Shown piece by piece: positions 1 through 11,097 of a DNA stretch of 64,000 bases. This DNA is from Rachicladosporium sp. CCFEE 5018. Lineage: Eukaryota > Ascomycota > Dothideomycetes > Cladosporiales > Cladosporiaceae. The DNA lies in assembly GCA_002077045.2 (NCBI GenBank), contig KZ111157.1:372001-436000 (forward strand), in the 5' to 3' direction. The notes under the pieces are model-generated. The model saw only the letters and a program-made list of their open reading frames with translations. It searched no databases and was not told the origin of the DNA. Position numbers and translations under genes: made by a program. The first letter of the stretch is position 1. Each line of letters opens with the position of its first letter.

Positions 1-1186
1 CTGTTTCCCGGACGTCCGCTTGCAAACTTCTACTTGTACACCTCCCTTATCTACCTCATGAGATCGCAATACTTACAGACGCTATAGTACCTGCTATACC
101 TACAATGCTCTCCAGCAGGGCCAGCTTCTAGCCAAAGATATCAAGCTAGCACAATATGTACATTTGCCACCCAAATGCACTTTCATGGTGCAAGTTGGAG
201 GCGCAGCGATAGGAGCACTTATGAACTGGGTCATGATGGCTCGTATTACCCATGGATCTCGCGTCTGACTCGACTAATTGATGTGTAGGTGTCTATCGTG
301 CAAAATCAGGCACCCTTACTCCTCAGCATCCAAGGCAGCAACATCTGGTCGGGCCAGAATATTCAACAATTCAACACACTCGCTGTGTCCGTCCTGGGAT
401 ACTTACCGGTCAGTTGAATGTACGCTGACATCGAACAGGGCGTGGTCGATGGCGAAAGACATGTTCTCGGTTGGGGCAAGGTATCAATGGGTACGGCCAC
501 CATAACTCCAGCAAGCCACGACCTTTCACTGACATATCGCAGGTGACGCTGTCCTTCTTGATCGGCTTTCTTGTCCCACTGCCGTTCTATATCGGCCACA
601 AGCTCACAGGCTGGCGCGGATTCAGCTACATCAATTGTTCTATCATCCGTAAGTGGATCCACTTTCGCCGCTGCGTGAGACTGCTCGCAGACGTCAGCCT
701 TACATCTACGCTGCGGCCAGAAAACTCTTGCGGCTGCAAAGAAAGTAATCATCATGAGTAAGGGCTAATTAATTAATCAGTCTGGTTCATGGGAAATCTC
801 TTCGTTGGGTAAGCCAAAGACCTCTACGTGCTCGGAGGCAGCTATAGGACTGACCGTCACTCAGCATCAACTCTTCGATCCTCATGTTCTTCGTTATTGC
901 AACATTCTCGCAGTTCTACCTGCGCAAGTACAAGCCGGACCTTTTCATTAAGGTAAATCCACCCTCAGATCACGATCGCTTGGAATGTATCTAATCTGGA
1001 TCTTAGTACAATTATCTCGTGGCAGCAGCGCTCGACGGCGGCACGCAAGTGCTCGTCTTCATCCTTACTTTCGCAGTTGCTGGCGGATCAGGCAAAGCTG
1101 TACCGTTCCCAACCTGGGCTGGCAATCCGGACAGCGATCTCCACAACATCGACTACTGCATGGTGAATCCAGCGAATGACGGGTAG
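1..1186 (+). CDS. OPT-family oligopeptide transporter, 3' part
   Basis: This is the C-terminal part of a proton-coupled oligopeptide transporter of the plasma membrane; the gene starts before the window. Likely exons are 1-35, 79-229, 289-386, 439-490, 543-648, 781-808, 865-952 and 1007-1186, joined by GT-AG introns of about 43-132 nt. The joined reading gives typical OPT stretches: FPGRPLANFYL, then YNALQQGQLLAKDIKLAQY, SIQGSNIWSGQNIQQFNTLA, and LIGFLVPLPFYIGHKL, followed by WFMGNLFVGINSS and a tail ending in HNIDYC. Several hydrophobic segments alternate with short loops, as in this family. The exon 2/3 junction is the least certain: the only phase-correct donor (position 230) removes two Met codons that homologues usually keep. 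Substrate (tetra- or pentapeptides, or glutathione-like compounds) cannot be inferred. Confidence 0.85.
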
Positions 1187-1716
1187 ATGCTAGCAGACGG
1201 GACGACTGCTGAGTGGTGCCAACGGATCGCAATTGGGGACCGGAGATTGTACGTCGAGCACACTTGGAAGGATGACTACACTGTCAGGCCTTCCATAGCT
1301 TATCCGCGTGAACTTACAGTAGCGTTGCAGAGTTGTGTCATGTAAAGCTATACACGAGCGCGGTCGAGCGCTTCGATGTGTCACAGTGGCCGCTCGACCA
1401 GCCAAGTGCTGCAATGGACATCAGATTCCAACACCAGGAGTGTGAGTGAGAGCTAGGCATTACGAGGTAGGGGCACAATACTGTATCGTGGGCTGGGACC
1501 AGTGTTACTACTTCACTTTGAGTTGTTGTAGCATTCATTGAACTCCTCACTTGTGCAGCTGGTTCACACTCACTTGCATAGCTCATCTACACACACTACA
1601 CTGACTTACTTACACTAATTCAACTCCACTGATACATTCGCAACATGTGTAAAGTCGACAATCGCATATCACAGCCTCCTCACACAAACTACTAGCCCGC
1701 CCTCGAATCTCTCAAG
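1187..1716. other. Intergenic, nothing recognised
   Basis: About 530 bases between the OPT stop and the next start. Short overlapping ORFs occur on both strands, but none has a recognisable protein or compatible splice sites. The last 100 bases presumably hold the promoter and 5' UTR of the downstream gene. Confidence 0.5.
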
Positions 1717-2277
1717 ATGTCTTCCGGGAACGGTCTCAGTCAGAACTACAATGAGCGGTACAATGATCTCCATGCGCTCTACGAGGAAGGAGGCGACAAG
1801 CTTCAAGCATGCGAAGACGGCGCTCGGGATCTACTCGACGACAAAAATCTCCCTCGCCTTCACCAGATCAAGACTCTACTCCTCCTGGCCTCGATCGTCG
1901 CACATGTCAGTGAAGCCTGGGACATGCGCCAGGAAGCCGAGACTCTCTGGCGCATTGAACGCCGTGTGCACCCTGAGGGTCAAGAAGCCGAGCTTGACAG
2001 TATCTTGGACGAGCTGTCGTTAGCTCTCCAGCAGATCAAGACTTTACTGAGCGAGGAGTTGGTAGCGAAGCATCAGAATTCGGCAGAGGACGATGAGGCG
2101 TCAGCAGCGATGCAGCCCGAGGGCCATAAGTGGTCAACCGATGGTATTCTTCGCGATAGCGATGCAAAGTACCTGAAAGAGGAGAGGGAGTTTTATAGAC
2201 GGGGCGCTAGGTCACTTAAGCGGATTTGCGAAGACGTTTTGGAGGAGAGTAAATCTGCAGGCACGTCGGGACGCTAA
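1717..2277 (+). CDS. Conserved-looking helical hypothetical protein, 186 aa
   Basis: An uninterrupted 186-codon ORF starting at an ATG. The product is strongly predicted to be helical and is rich in Leu, Glu, Ala and Lys. It begins with a short polar segment (MSSGNGLSQNYNERYNDL) and continues through amphipathic helices with regularly spaced leucines, including LLLLASIVAHVSEAW and LDSILDELSLALQQIKTLL. There is no signal peptide or membrane segment. The pattern resembles short helical-hairpin or TPR-like proteins that are common and uncharacterised in Dothideomycetes, but I do not recognise a named family. Codon use matches the neighbours, and the ORF is longer and more protein-like than the overlapping reading frame at 1751. 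Function unknown. Confidence 0.72.
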   Translation: MSSGNGLSQNYNERYNDLHALYEEGGDKLQACEDGARDLLDDKNLPRLHQIKTLLLLASIVAHVSEAWDMRQEAETLWRIERRVHPEGQEAELDSILDELSLALQQIKTLLSEELVAKHQNSAEDDEASAAMQPEGHKWSTDGILRDSDAKYLKEEREFYRRGARSLKRICEDVLEESKSAGTSGR

Positions 2278-2396
2278 GCAAGGCAGGGTCGGGGGGTAGG
2301 TCTATTTAAGCCTTCTTGTCAATTGCTGAGTACTGACACAATGCAGGAAAGGGCGAGAGACGTGCCCAGAGACACATATTGGACTCGCAGCGGGCG

Positions 2397-4901
2397 CTAC
2401 ATCAACATCCTCAGCGTCCCTAACCCCGGACTAACAGCCTGCTCACTCTTCAACGTCAACACCGCAGCTCTCTGCGCCACATCAATCCACTCTTCCACTC
2501 TCCCTTCCCTCCCTTCCTGCTTTGCCTTCGCCAGCCCAGCAACGAGCACTCCGCAGAACGTGTCACCCACGCCGTTCACACTGACCACATCCTCTTCTGC
2601 AACCTCTTCGACGGCGGGGAAGAGCCGCATGTACACGCCGCCCACGCCAAGCGAATTTTCAGTGTCATTATTGCAGCGTGAGAGAATGTGTGGTGCATAC
2701 TCTGCGCTCGATAGTCGCGCGTCGTTCGCAGGTAAGACCTGCGTGACCAGAACGCCGCGAGCGCCAAGCTTTGTGCAGATAGATGGGAAGAATGGCAGTA
2801 GCTGCACGCTCTGCTGAGGTATTCCTTGATCGACTAGCGCAGGCGAAGTAGCGAGTGACATTGCTGTCCTTGCGCCGCTTGATGGTATGCCCAGTGCGTC
2901 AATCACAGCCCACCAGTCGGCGCGGTCGAAGAAACTTCCAGCGCGGGCAGCGGTGTACATAGCTGCTAGCTCGGTGGCATTCGGGGTGATGAGGCTGATG
3001 GTGGGCTTGGGGAAAACTAACAGTGGGGACTTTGGCGGGAGCTGGAACGGTATGGCAGATTTGGCGTTGCTGACCGGCTCGAATGTTATGTGTGCATCGA
3101 TTTCAGAGCCTGCTTTGAGCCAGCGAGCCAGGTATGTCGGCGGCCAATTCGCGTCGAGCACGAGATGTGACGGACGTGCACTGTGTAGTCGTGGCAGCCA
3201 GTTGTTATCGAATGCAGAACCTATCGTGTCCGGCTCACCCTTCCGCGGAGTGTCGAGTATAGCCATGTCGGCGACAGCAACAGCAAGATCCTTGCTTTGC
3301 TCGTTCACGGCAACATACTGTGCTGTGCGTTTGCCCGAATCCGTTGCTAATGTCTCCACCGCCTCGCTCCTCAGCCCCTCATCGTTCAGCGCTGCAAGAG
3401 CTGCTCGACCACTTAAGTCATCCCCGACAGCGCTGCAGAACTGTACTCCAGCACCCATCAGATGTGCTGCTCGAGCGACGTTGTGACCAACGCCACCTAG
3501 TGATTGCGAAATTTGAGCTGGGTTTGACGTGTGCATTTCCAAGCCAGTGGAGGTACTGCCAGATCGTGGCTTGTGATCACAGGCATAGTCTAGAGCGAGT
3601 GTGCCCCGCTACAAAGACGTTCGCGTTATGCGTAGCCACGAGAGGTTCGATCGGGGCGACGGGAGATACTTCTGTCAATGTCGAACTGGTCACAACAACA
3701 CTTGTTTCCTCGTTGAAAGGCTGCCTCGACTGCGGATCATGCGGCCGACGTGACACTACGCGCTGACTTGGCAGGTCAAGTCTTCGACCTGTGCTGTAAG
3801 CATGTTGATATTGCATCAAGCATCTGTCGTAACTTACTGAGGGCCCAGGTCATCTTTGTTTTGCAGCTCGATCAACGCTTTGGCAACTTTCGCGCCCATG
3901 ACTACATTTGACTCGACCAATGCCTTGTTCGCTGTCAGGCTGCGGCTTCCAGTGAGCTGCTTGATCTTATCAAGTATGAAAGGCGTGATGGCAGCACCTG
4001 TAGCCCCGCTATTGATTCCCTCCGCATTTGCTTCCGCAATCGCGACTTCCATCTCCGCGAACGGGATCTCGTGCTCGAGTGGTACAGGATTGGCAAAGTG
4101 CAGACCAGACTGCAGACCCAGCATCGAGTGAGCGTGAATGACACTCGCCGCTTCCTGAGCATCCTGCAGTACCTTCGGCGACTCCACCATGCTATCGCGA
4201 CTGTAGAAAGCAGGGAAGTGGACATTGCCTTTGCGACCATCTGCGAATGTTGCCACAGCCACACCCTGCGTTTCGAGGTACTCAATCGTGCGTGGGATGT
4301 CAAGAAAGGACTTGCACCCGGAGCTGATGACAGCCACAGGCGTTCGACCAAGCTCGGTGAGATCTGCACTGATGTCCATCGTCTGCTCAGCGCCGCGATG
4401 CACGCCACCTAGTCCGCCAGTGGCAAAGACCTTGATGCCAGCAAGGTGGGCGAGCACCATCGTGCCGGCGATCGCGGTGCCGCCATTGAAGGAGTTCCCT
4501 TCGGCATCCTTGAGGCCAAGTGCGAAGCCCAAGTCCCGGCGTGAGATCTTGAGAGCATGCTTACTCGACGCAAGCCGCATCAGCTCGTCCGCAGCGAGTC
4601 CGACATGTGCTACACCTTCCAGGATACCGATGGTAGCAGGTACACCGCCGTGAAGTCGCACGACGGACTCCAGACGCGAGGCCAGCGCCAGATTGTCCGG
4701 ATAAGGCCAGTCATGAGTGTAAATCGTAGTCTCCAAAGCAACAACAGGTCGCCTCTCATGAAGGGCTTGTCGTACTTCTTCAGAGATTTTGAATAGCCGT
4801 GAATTTGATGCGATGGCTCTCCTCTGCACTCGAAACCGTAAGTAGCTTTGCGTGGCGTGCCTTGAAGCGTGCGACCGGAATAGACATCTCGGAGGTGTCA
4901 T
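2397..4901 (-). CDS. Bifunctional pseudouridine-5'-phosphate glycosidase / pseudouridine kinase (PsuG-PfkB fusion), frameshifted
   Basis: The fungal fusion that breaks down pseudouridine: a C-terminal PfkB kinase phosphorylates it and an N-terminal PsuG domain cleaves the C-C glycosidic bond to uracil and ribose 5-phosphate. Exon 1 (4901-3838) encodes PsuG, with VALETTIYTHDWPYPDNLAL, GGTAIAGTM, ATGGLGGVHRGAE and SGCKSFLDIPRT. The first ~30 residues are basic and could target mitochondria. A 44-nt intron (3794-3837) leads to exon 2, which carries a linker and the kinase with SQSLGGVGHNVARAAHLMG, ITPNATELA and the catalytic-loop motif NGVGDTFCG near the end. Around 3599-3603 the frame shifts by one base: NANVFVAG is in one frame and LDYACDHKP in the next, and the exon 2 length is one base too long. 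No GT-AG pair explains this, so it is a real frameshift or a sequence error. Confidence 0.86.
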
Positions 4902-5186
4902 CTCAATGACTCTGTCACCACGAGCGCGGCAACGGCAGCTTTGTCAGGGCGTCAAAGAAGGTGAATTACAGCTCCATAGTTCAATAGCTGGTGGAGACTA
5001 CTGCGACTTAAGGATCGGTGGCAAGTTTAGCATATTCCATGTGAGTCCGCATGTTACTCGGTCTCCATAGAGCAATGAAAGTGAAGTCCACGTCGGAACG
5101 GTTCCGCTTGCTTCCCCGAAGGACACCTTCAATGACCAGATAGCATTGGAACCGCACATGGTAGCTCACCCACACATGCCACCAAT

Positions 5187-6776
5187 ATGAGATCACTTCA
5201 ATGGGCTCTCGCTGCCCTCATAGCGGCCGTATCAGCAGACTCGAACCTCACCGAGAAGTCGCGCAACATCCTCCCGTCTACCTTCAAGCCACCTCAGGTG
5301 TTCCGCAACACAAACCTCGTCAGGAATATCAATCTGGACAAGAGCTATCCACGTGAGACGATCAATGTCATTGTCGAAAACATCGATGCCAAAGCTCAGT
5401 CGGAGTACTACATTCCATTCGTCGCTGGCGACATTGCGAGGATAGGTGCATTGGAAGTGAGGGACAAGAAGGATGCTACGACTGGTCCATTCGCGGCGGA
5501 GGTTGTCGAGATCGATCCGTACAGGTTCGTAGATCGCAGAGAAGGGTCAGACCCATATATACTGACACTTCCCAGCGCGACCGAATACTACAAAATCACC
5601 TTTCCCACACCACTAGCACCCAAAGCCCAGATCACCCTCGCAATATCCTACTACGCCCTCTCCGCCCTCACCCCGAAACCCTCCCAGCTAGATTCCCAGA
5701 ACGATAAGCAATACCTTCATTACGCTTTCTCCGCCTACGCACCCTCTGCGTACGCCACCGCAAATCAGAAGACCAAACTCAAACTCTCCACGACAGACGT
5801 GCCTGATGCGCCCTCCCTCCCCGCCTCGCTGAACAGCGAAGGCAAGACCGACCCCCAAAAGCAGGGTTCAACCTACGCGTACGGTCCCTACGCCGACGTG
5901 CCAGCAGGCGCTACACAAGACACCCATGTCCGGTTCGAGTACACGCATCCGCTGCCCCACTCCAGCTTGTTGGAGAGGGATGTAGAGATCAGCCACTGGG
6001 GCGGCAACGCAGCCTTCGAAGAACGCCACTGGCTCTCCAACCGCGCCGCGACGCTCAAAAACCAATTCAGCCGCGTCGCCTACCAGCAAGCAGCTTACTA
6101 CAACCCGCCTTCCACCGCCCTCAAAGAACTCCGATACCCTCTCGCCATCGGAAGCCAGGACGCGTACTTCATCGACGATATCGGCAACGTCTCCACCTCG
6201 CGCTTCCGGTCAAACTTGCGAGAAGCGAATCTAGAGTTGAAGCCCAGATACCCCATGTTCGGCGGCTGGAACTACAGCTTCAAGACGGGCTGGAACAGCG
6301 ATCTGAGCTCCGTGGTGAGAGCACTGAAGGGCAAGAGCCACGAATTCGTGCTCAAAGTGCCTTTCTTCGAGGGCCCGAAGTTGAGTGAGGGTATGGAGTA
6401 CGAGAGGGCTGTTGTGAGGGTTATCTTGCCGGAGGGTGCCAAGTGAGTTGCTTTAGCTGCTGCTGATTAGGGGGATATACTGACATTGCGATGCAGGATC
6501 CTCACTTGGGATACGACTGTCCCGGTCATCTCCAACACCACCTCGCTGCACAGGACATTCATGGATACTGTTGGCCGCACGACGCTGACGCTCACGAGCA
6601 TCAATCTCGTTGACGAGTTGCGCGACCGCGAGCTGATCGTCACGTACGAGTATCCCTTCTCAGCGCGCTTCCGGAAGCCGGTGGTGATCACGCTAGGCCT
6701 ATTCGTGGTCTACATCGCGAGCTATGTGATCGGCAATCTTGATGTGAGGATCGGGAAGAAGAGCAAGGTGGCGTAG
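5187..6776 (+). CDS. OST1: Oligosaccharyltransferase subunit 1 (ribophorin I)
   Basis: Subunit of the ER oligosaccharyltransferase that N-glycosylates nascent proteins on Asn-X-Ser/Thr. Exon 1 is 5187-6442 and exon 2 is 6497-6776, separated by a 54-nt GT-AG intron; the product is 511 aa. It starts with a signal peptide (MRSLQWALAALIAAVSA), followed by the ribophorin I lumenal region with FRNTNLVRNINL, YRFVDRREGS, YEYTHPLP-like and HWGGNAAFEERHWLSNR segments. A single C-terminal membrane helix (VVITLGLFVVYIASYVIGNL) precedes a short basic cytoplasmic tail ending KKSKVA. All of these match ribophorin I in order and length. The gene lies divergently from the pseudouridine gene, with about 285 bases between the two starts. 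No defects seen. Confidence 0.95.
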
Positions 6777-7101
6777 AGAAGCTGCGACTTGTATCATACA
6801 TAGGCGTTGATAGCATCGGTCACGAGCTATGCATAGACTGGGCCGCTCCTCCGTTCTCGGCGTCGCCTATAGCTCACCCAGTCCACACACCCTGCACGTA
6901 TCCCCTGCCCACTGAGCTGTATGACCAGGGCGCTTTGCGAACGTCCCCCGAAGGCCTCAACATGCGAGCATTGATGCGCTGAGGGTTGCTGTTGTTGCGC
7001 TGAGCTGACCACAGCTCCTTCAGAGGTACTGACGGGTTACCAAACCTCGGCTCCAGGCCGCCTTTTGCCGTAACTTCCTTCTCGATCTTCACGTGCCCTG
7101 C
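6777..7101. other. Convergent intergenic region
   Basis: About 325 bases between the ends of OST1 and the BTB gene; it should hold both 3' UTRs. Short minus-strand ORFs here have no recognisable product. Confidence 0.5.
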
Positions 7102-8843
7102 CTACGGGCTATCCATCTTTGGCTTCTTGTTCTCAACGTCCTCCGCACCGTCAGTCTCGGCAAGCCGCTTGAGCCTAGCCTGCGACATCCCGCCGAAGTA
7201 CTCTCCCACCGGCTTTCCTGAGGTGTCCAGTGGTGGTACGGACATCGCCTGCGACTGCGCAGTGCCTAAGGGATGTCTAAAAATCTGCGCAGGTGCGGGC
7301 ACAGTTTGTTACGGGATACCGAGCACAGTCGGTCCCGTTGCACCCCAGAATGCAGGTGGTGTGAATGACATGGAGCTTCCAAGTTGGCCAAACTGTAGAC
7401 CAGGCTCGCGACGAGCCCACTGGAAGTCCATAGCGCTGTTCTCCGCGTTCGCTGGGGATGCTTCTTGCGTGTTACCAACCCGGAAGCCAAAGCTGGAGGC
7501 GGAACCGAATTGTGGTAGAGCAGTATCGGGAGGCAGATCGAATACTCCGCCAGCTGCTGTCTTGGTCTTTGCCTTCGCTACCGCGTTGGGTACAGTAGAG
7601 AATGGAGATCCGCTCGAGGCACCGGTCGTCGAAGCGAATCTTGCGCCGAAGTCATATTTCGGCGCTCTCATCGATGCGGTGGTGATCTTGAGGTGTTGTC
7701 CGGCGCAGAACATCACATCGCGCGCCAGCTTTACATTTGCCATGAGAATGGCCTCATTCTTCTCGTCGCTCATCACATCCTGAAGCACCCTTAACACGGC
7801 TCTCGCAGCGTGCTGGCGCGTGTTCTCGTCACTGTCGCTGCTGTAAATACTGCTCGCGACTGTGACTATCAGCCCGGGGCGGTCGTCACAGCAGTCGAGT
7901 AATTGCAACAGTCGCTGACTTGCAGCTGTAGTGAGGTCCTTCATGCCGTACTGTGTGCCGAGTCAGTACGGCCAGCGTGCCCAGGATGGTGCTTTCACTC
8001 ACTGTACTCGCGGCAGCGAGCAGCTGTTCGACCGTCTCGATGTTCTGGATCGCCATGGAGTCTTGCTCTGCATCTGAGCCTTGCGCGGCTTGTGACGTTG
8101 AAGCTGGCAGCGAATCGTGCAGCAATTCAACATACAGCCCATACGCGTGGCGCAGAAGAGGCTCAATCACATCGGCAGGGTGATCGAGCTTCAATGTCTT
8201 CTCCGCCTCCCACTTCGATTCCATCCAGTCTGAGCTTTGGAAGATACTGTCGTCTTTGTCAGGTCTTGCGTCAGTAGTCCACGGAGAGTCATACGCACAT
8301 AGATTTGTGTGCAGTAAACACTGTCCCGTCGCTCGTCTCCAGTGTAATATCCTTGTACTGGCCGTCATCGAACAAACGCTGCAGGATCGCCAGAGCACGT
8401 GTTGACTCGTCCACGGCCCCTATGCTTGGTGGGTTAGCCTGTCCGTTCGACGAGACCCAATTCTTGAATGCACTCTTCGCAGTCTCTGCAGTCATTGGCG
8501 GCGTCGGCATAACAACCTTCGGCGTACTGTCACTCTGAGAGCCAAAGCTCGTGAAAGCACTCTGCGGCCCCATCGACACAGCGCCAAAGACACTCTGCCT
8601 CTCCCCTGTTCCTACCATCATGGGCATATTCAATAGCGCCCAAGGGTGCGGTACAGCACTAGTGGGCAGTCGGACGACAGGATGAGAGGCGTCTGGCGTG
8701 CTGCCTTCGATGAACGCTTCGCGTGACTGGCGAAAGGATGACGACGACTCAATGCGTAGGTTGTTTAGCCTTATGAATATGGTGTTCTTGCGATCGAGCG
8801 GTACGTAATTGTGAGCGTGGCGGCTGTAATGCGCTGTGCTCAT
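7102..8843 (-). CDS. BTB/POZ-domain protein
   Basis: Four likely exons: 8843-8299, 8246-8003, 7950-7313 and 7276-7102, giving 533 aa with a consistent frame. The first ~150 residues are Ser/Thr/Pro-rich and low in complexity. The BTB fold begins at ILQRLFDDGQYKDITLETSDG, continues with VFTAHKS, crosses the first intron and resumes at IIFQSSDWMESKWEAEKTLK and VIEPLLRHAYGLYVELL. After the domain, helical segments (VEQLLAAASTYGMKDL, AASQRLLQLLDCCDD) precede a Ser/Ala/Gly-rich tail that ends in a basic patch (ENKKPKMDSP), which could be a nuclear signal. BTB proteins dimerise or act as CUL3 adaptors; no MATH or Kelch partner domain is visible. The last intron would be only 36 nt, so the terminal exon is less certain; without it the protein stops at 7309. 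Confidence 0.78.
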
Positions 8844-9352
8844 GTTATGGATATGTGTCCACGAAGTCTTAGAACGGTGGCGGCGCGGCGATGAGCCATG
8901 TTTGTTGATGTGAGCGAATTGAAGTAAGAAGCGAAGGTACGCGTGAGTGAAAACGAGAGGAAGGAGCGGGTGGATTGTAGTGTGGAAGGAGCACTCATGC
9001 CTGCACGTGCTCTACAATACTGAATTGGCATACTCGCACTTCTCTGAGAATCAGCAAGTCTGTCGGTACCACTGTCCACCACGCCATAAGCTTGCGATGC
9101 TTGTACCACACCTGTGAGAGGAGACTTAACGTCGTGCCGTTGTGTGGCGGCTCAAAGGTCCATGCACCGATCGTGGGAAGGAAACTTGGTAGTGCGGCTG
9201 GAGAAGAAAAGTAGCACAGAGCGAAGTGGCATGTCAACGAGCCATTGAGGTCTGTTGAGGAGCAGAGGCAGTCGATGCCATGCCGCTTCCATTGCTTCGG
9301 CATCAATACTGATCCAAGTCATTCCCATCGCCGATACCAGCGATACCGCTCC
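8844..9352. other. Intergenic, promoter side of the BTB gene
   Basis: About 510 bases between the BTB start and the end of the UBR7-like gene; both genes are on the minus strand. Small ORFs here are unconvincing. Confidence 0.45.
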
Positions 9353-10840
9353 TCAGCTCTCACCGGCCCCCATAGCAGCCTCCCTCAGCGCCATCTCATC
9401 ACCCCTCAACTTCGCAAAATACGCTTTGATATCCTCCGCCCCAACAGCCTGCCCACTCTCCGCAAACGGCTTCAGGAAATCCTTCACCTTGTCCCGTACA
9501 TGATTGTAAGCCATCACGCCCTCAATCGCCTTGACACGATCCATCCCCGACAACGCTGCCTCGCCACGCTCGAGAATGGAGCCAGAGTTGACGCTTCGGC
9601 CTGCGGCGCTCTGATGCTCGTCGTGGTCGGACTCGGAGACGGGAGGTTCGTAGGAGTCTTCTTCTTCGAGGAGTTGGGGATGAGCGGCGAGGCGGGGGAA
9701 GCAAGTACTGCAGCGGCAGAGGTGGGCGCGGAAGTCATCCTTCAAGAATAGACTGAGCTGGCCGGCTGGTGCTTGCGGCAGGGATGCGTGGCGTGGCGAA
9801 GTGCCGTTTGCTGGCTCACTTGGTGCCGATGTCGATGGGGTCACCTCGGATGACTCTGCGTCTGATCGCAATCTCTTAGCATCGGCTTGATCGTCCAGCT
9901 CATCCTCAGCTTTGCGTTTCTTGATGTCCGGAGTGCTTCCGTTGACGTCTGCGGGCAAAACTTCTTCGCATATCTTCACGTTCGCATGTGCTGGGAGCGC
10001 CGGCAAGAAGCCCTCTGTTCCTGCGTACTGCTTGATCCACGGCTGCGACTCTACACACTTATAGCAGATCATGTGGTCGAAATCATCTTCGGCGGGGAAA
10101 CCATCCGGCAAAGGCAGCTCCTCGTGGTGATGTGCGTCTGCTGTCTCTGCTCGTGTTGCCTCACCATTGTCAGCCTCCCCGTTGGTCACCGTGCCATTTG
10201 TAGCCTCCTCAGTTGCTGCCTCCTCTTCCTCCTTGACAGTCTCGAGCATCCCGTCTGCAGGCTCCGCCGACTTCACGTGCTGCTGCCTAGGCAATCCCAT
10301 CAAGCACTCCGGATGCCACCAGTCTTCCCCACAGCCGCCGTTCTCCTCACTTGCCAGCCCAAGACACTGGAACATCGTCCCCTTCTCCGTCTCCGGGTCA
10401 TACTCCTCCCCACATCCACAGAACTTTCCCTGGTAATTCTCATTGTACGTATTGCCCGACCTTGCCTCCTCGGCGACTACCCCACCCTTCCGTCCGGTCT
10501 CAGTATTTACCCGCAAACTACAACTTGTCCCGCTGTTCGCCGTCCTCGTAGTCCCGCAATCGCAGACGAAGTCGCGCTTCGTGAACAGCTCAACGAGATT
10601 GTGCTCGCCATGGCAGCTGATGCTACAACTGTAACACAAGCCGGCTGGTGTGAACTGCTGATGTATTGATGCCGGAGGTGGTGAGCAAGTCAGACAGGCG
10701 AACACTAATTGGCGGAGTGGGCCAAGAGGTTTGGTGCAGGTGTCGAACTGGTAGGGAAGAGCTTCGCGAGCGTCGGCTTCGAGGCGCAGCTGGGAGGTAA
10801 TATAGTCTGATGCTGTTTGAGAAGGCTCGGAGGGCTCCAT
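9353..10840 (-). CDS. mlo2: UBR-box protein, UBR7/Mlo2-like (putative E3 ubiquitin ligase)
   Basis: A single-exon 495-aa protein. The UBR box occupies roughly residues 35-120 and holds a Cys/His-rich zinc cluster: FACLTCS, GLCYSCSISCHGEHNLVELF, DFVCDCGT and SCSL. A PHD-like cluster follows around residues 130-185 (FCGCGEEYDPETEKGTMFQC, then CGEDWWHPECLMG). An acidic, low-complexity stretch comes next, then another Cys pair (HMICYKCV) in the segment typical of UBR7. The C-terminal third has a basic KKRKAEDELDD stretch that could be a nuclear signal, a DDFRAHLCRCSTCFPRL motif and a helical end. Domain order matches human UBR7 and fission yeast Mlo2, which recognise N-degrons or act on chromatin. 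It is divergent from MCM2, with 257 bases between the starts. Confidence 0.88.
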   Translation of the reverse strand: MEPSEPSQTASDYITSQLRLEADAREALPYQFDTCTKPLGPLRQLVFACLTCSPPPASIHQQFTPAGLCYSCSISCHGEHNLVELFTKRDFVCDCGTTRTANSGTSCSLRVNTETGRKGGVVAEEARSGNTYNENYQGKFCGCGEEYDPETEKGTMFQCLGLASEENGGCGEDWWHPECLMGLPRQQHVKSAEPADGMLETVKEEEEAATEEATNGTVTNGEADNGEATRAETADAHHHEELPLPDGFPAEDDFDHMICYKCVESQPWIKQYAGTEGFLPALPAHANVKICEEVLPADVNGSTPDIKKRKAEDELDDQADAKRLRSDAESSEVTPSTSAPSEPANGTSPRHASLPQAPAGQLSLFLKDDFRAHLCRCSTCFPRLAAHPQLLEEEDSYEPPVSESDHDEHQSAAGRSVNSGSILERGEAALSGMDRVKAIEGVMAYNHVRDKVKDFLKPFAESGQAVGAEDIKAYFAKLRGDEMALREAAMGAGES

Positions 10841-10909
10841 GATGGTGATGAGATGCTGGAGCCGTGATGTTAGGCAGCTCTGTGTGATGGAGTGAGCTCC
10901 AAGGTCCCA

Positions 10910-10959
10910 AACGCGGTCCTGCTTGAGAGCGCGTTACGTTCGCGTACCACTATACGCGT
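10910..10959. promoter_or_regulatory. Cluster of MluI cell-cycle box-like motifs upstream of MCM2
   Basis: In the 257-bp divergent promoter between the UBR7-like gene and MCM2 there is one complete ACGCGT (10954-10959), with ACGCG/CGCGT-type cores at about 10910-10915 and 10930-10935 and a TCGCGT at 10940. In yeasts MBF binds ACGCGT and drives replication genes, including MCM genes, at G1/S. The spacing of 140-190 bases from the MCM2 start fits a regulatory role. This is motif matching only, and GC-rich fungal DNA makes chance hits plausible. Confidence 0.42.
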
Positions 10960-11097
10960 CTCCCGATTTGCATGTGAACTTCCACCCCTCCTATCATCTA
11001 TACATCGAGATAACCCTCGCAACTGCAAGCACAAAGGACTGTGGTCGGACTAAGACACTCTTGGTCGGAACCCAATTGCTCACAATTCGACGACGAG

